This document shows, piece after piece, positions 63,548 to 64,000 of a stretch of 64,000 nucleotides of DNA (position 1 is the stretch's first letter; each line of letters starts with the position of its first letter). The stretch comes from Burkholderiales bacterium (lineage in GTDB: Bacteria > Pseudomonadota > Gammaproteobacteria > Burkholderiales > Burkholderiaceae). The stretch lies in NCBI GenBank assembly GCA_021287185.1, contig JAJTAZ010000022.1:62001-126000 (forward strand), written 5' to 3'. The notes under the pieces are model-generated. The model was not told where the DNA came from. It did not search any database and saw only the letters and a list, made by a program, of their open reading frames with translations. A program made the translations under genes and the position numbers.

Positions 63548-64000
63548 ATGCAGTCCATATCCACTCTTTTGGAACAACCCGAAATCCGCATGACGCTCGC
63601 GTTCGTGCTCGCATTGGGGGTGTATTTTACACTCAAACTCTGGCTCAATATGCGCCAAATCGACTTTATCATGGCGCATCAAACGGTCGTGCCCGCCCCA
63701 TTTGACACACGGATTGACTTAGAGGCACACCAAAAATCGGCTCGTTATGCTTTTGTCAAACTGCGCATGGGTCGTTTGGCTTTGTACATTTCCACTGCGA
63801 TTTTATTGATTTGGACACTCGGTGGTGGGATTGCGGGATTGGCGCAGTTGGTGCAACACGGTTTTTCCCATCCCTTGCATTTTGGCGTGGCATTATTGGT
63901 GATTTTTAGCCTGCTCAATTCATTGTTTGATTTGCCCATGGCATTTGTCGATCAGTTTTATGTCGAACAAGCCTTTGGTTTCAATCGCATGACCATTAAA
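63548..64000 (+). CDS. M48 family metallopeptidase, Ste24-type CAAX protease (partial, 5' end)
   Basis: Coding runs off the window: 151 codons are visible from the ATG at 63548, preceded by AAGG. The translation has a first membrane helix ([18 protein letters not shown]), then [31 protein letters not shown]. This fits the CAAX-protease-1 N-terminal pattern VP..F...I.L..H.KAA.Y...K. Two more helices and [17 protein letters not shown], which matches the Ste24 motif Y..F.IE..FGFNR.T, follow. The HEXXH zinc site would lie beyond the window. In relatives this gene is followed by rsgA. Confidence 0.85.
   Translation, partial: MQSISTLLEQPEIRMTLAFVLALGVYFTLKLWLNMRQIDFIMAHQTVVPAPFDTRIDLEAHQKSARYAFVKLRMGRLALYISTAILLIWTLGGGIAGLAQLVQHGFSHPLHFGVALLVIFSLLNSLFDLPMAFVDQFYVEQAFGFNRMTIK

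Noticed and set aside
1..64000. CRISPR array, prophage, transposase, tRNA or rRNA genes
   Set aside because: I saw no regular spaced repeats, no integrase or transposase frames and no tRNA-like cloverleaf in the short intergenic gaps. A tRNA scan could still find something missed.

Overview
The window is a gene-dense bacterial chromosome segment with roughly 60 protein genes, no rRNA or recognisable tRNA gene, no CRISPR and no intact insertion sequence. It looks like a Gram-negative betaproteobacterium, most likely a Burkholderiales member of moderate GC (judged by eye in the high 40s %). The grounds are the gene orders rpsP-rimM-trmD-rplS followed by a CoA-pyrophosphatase-type Nudix gene and a CobD/CbiB-like gene, lptF-lptG divergent from pepA-holC, carA followed by a LeuE-type exporter, the pair orn / M48 peptidase, an aotJQMOP-like transporter, and a porin-type N-terminus. 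The species cannot be fixed from the sequence alone.

Layout. 1-5 kb: a lipid-synthesis end (CdsA-like), alanine dehydrogenase, an unusual dihydrofolate reductase, a methyltransferase and SlyD. 5-7.5 kb: ahpC-ahpF with a good OxyR-like site in front of ahpC. 7.5-14.6 kb: carA and carB, separated by a LeuE-type exporter, pdxJ and an EamA exporter; carA has a leader containing a terminator-like hairpin. 14.7-20.5 kb: a complete dipeptide ABC transporter (dppA, dppBCDF). 20.8-28.6 kb: core genes pnp, rpsO, rplS, trmD, rimM, rpsP and an Lrp regulator. 29-36 kb: a complete trans-4-hydroxy-L-proline degradation cluster (epimerase, three-subunit D-hydroxyproline dehydrogenase, deaminase, semialdehyde dehydrogenase, GntR regulator), followed by a lone branched-chain-type binding protein. 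37.6-39.8 kb: a ferredoxin reductase, an ArgO-like exporter and a LEA-like repeat protein. 39.9-47.3 kb: a long leftward run lptF-lptG-cysB-like-phoH-amine oxidase-ybeY-zapE. 47.4-49.8 kb: pepA, holC, dodecin. 49.8-54.1 kb: basic amino acid ABC transporter in aotJQMOP order. 54.3-64 kb: nadE, a carbohydrate-kinase gene with a foreign-looking N-terminal extension, ppa, tpx, an AEC permease, ilvD, a cytochrome b562-like gene, a porin remnant, orn and the start of an M48 peptidase.

Together the accessory genes describe a cell that takes up peptides, hydroxyproline-type and basic amino acids as carbon and nitrogen sources, exports amino acids (three exporters), and defends against peroxides (AhpCF, Tpx). 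The less ordinary items are the AT-rich domain fused in frame to the kinase, a family of dispersed intergenic palindromic repeats (three copies), a 26-bp perfect palindrome in a promoter region, a candidate carA attenuator with leader peptide, a Tat-type amine oxidase inserted between phoH and ybeY, and a dihydrofolate reductase with a 42-residue insertion. I found no clear new multi-gene defence or mobile system here; the kinase extension is the best lead.
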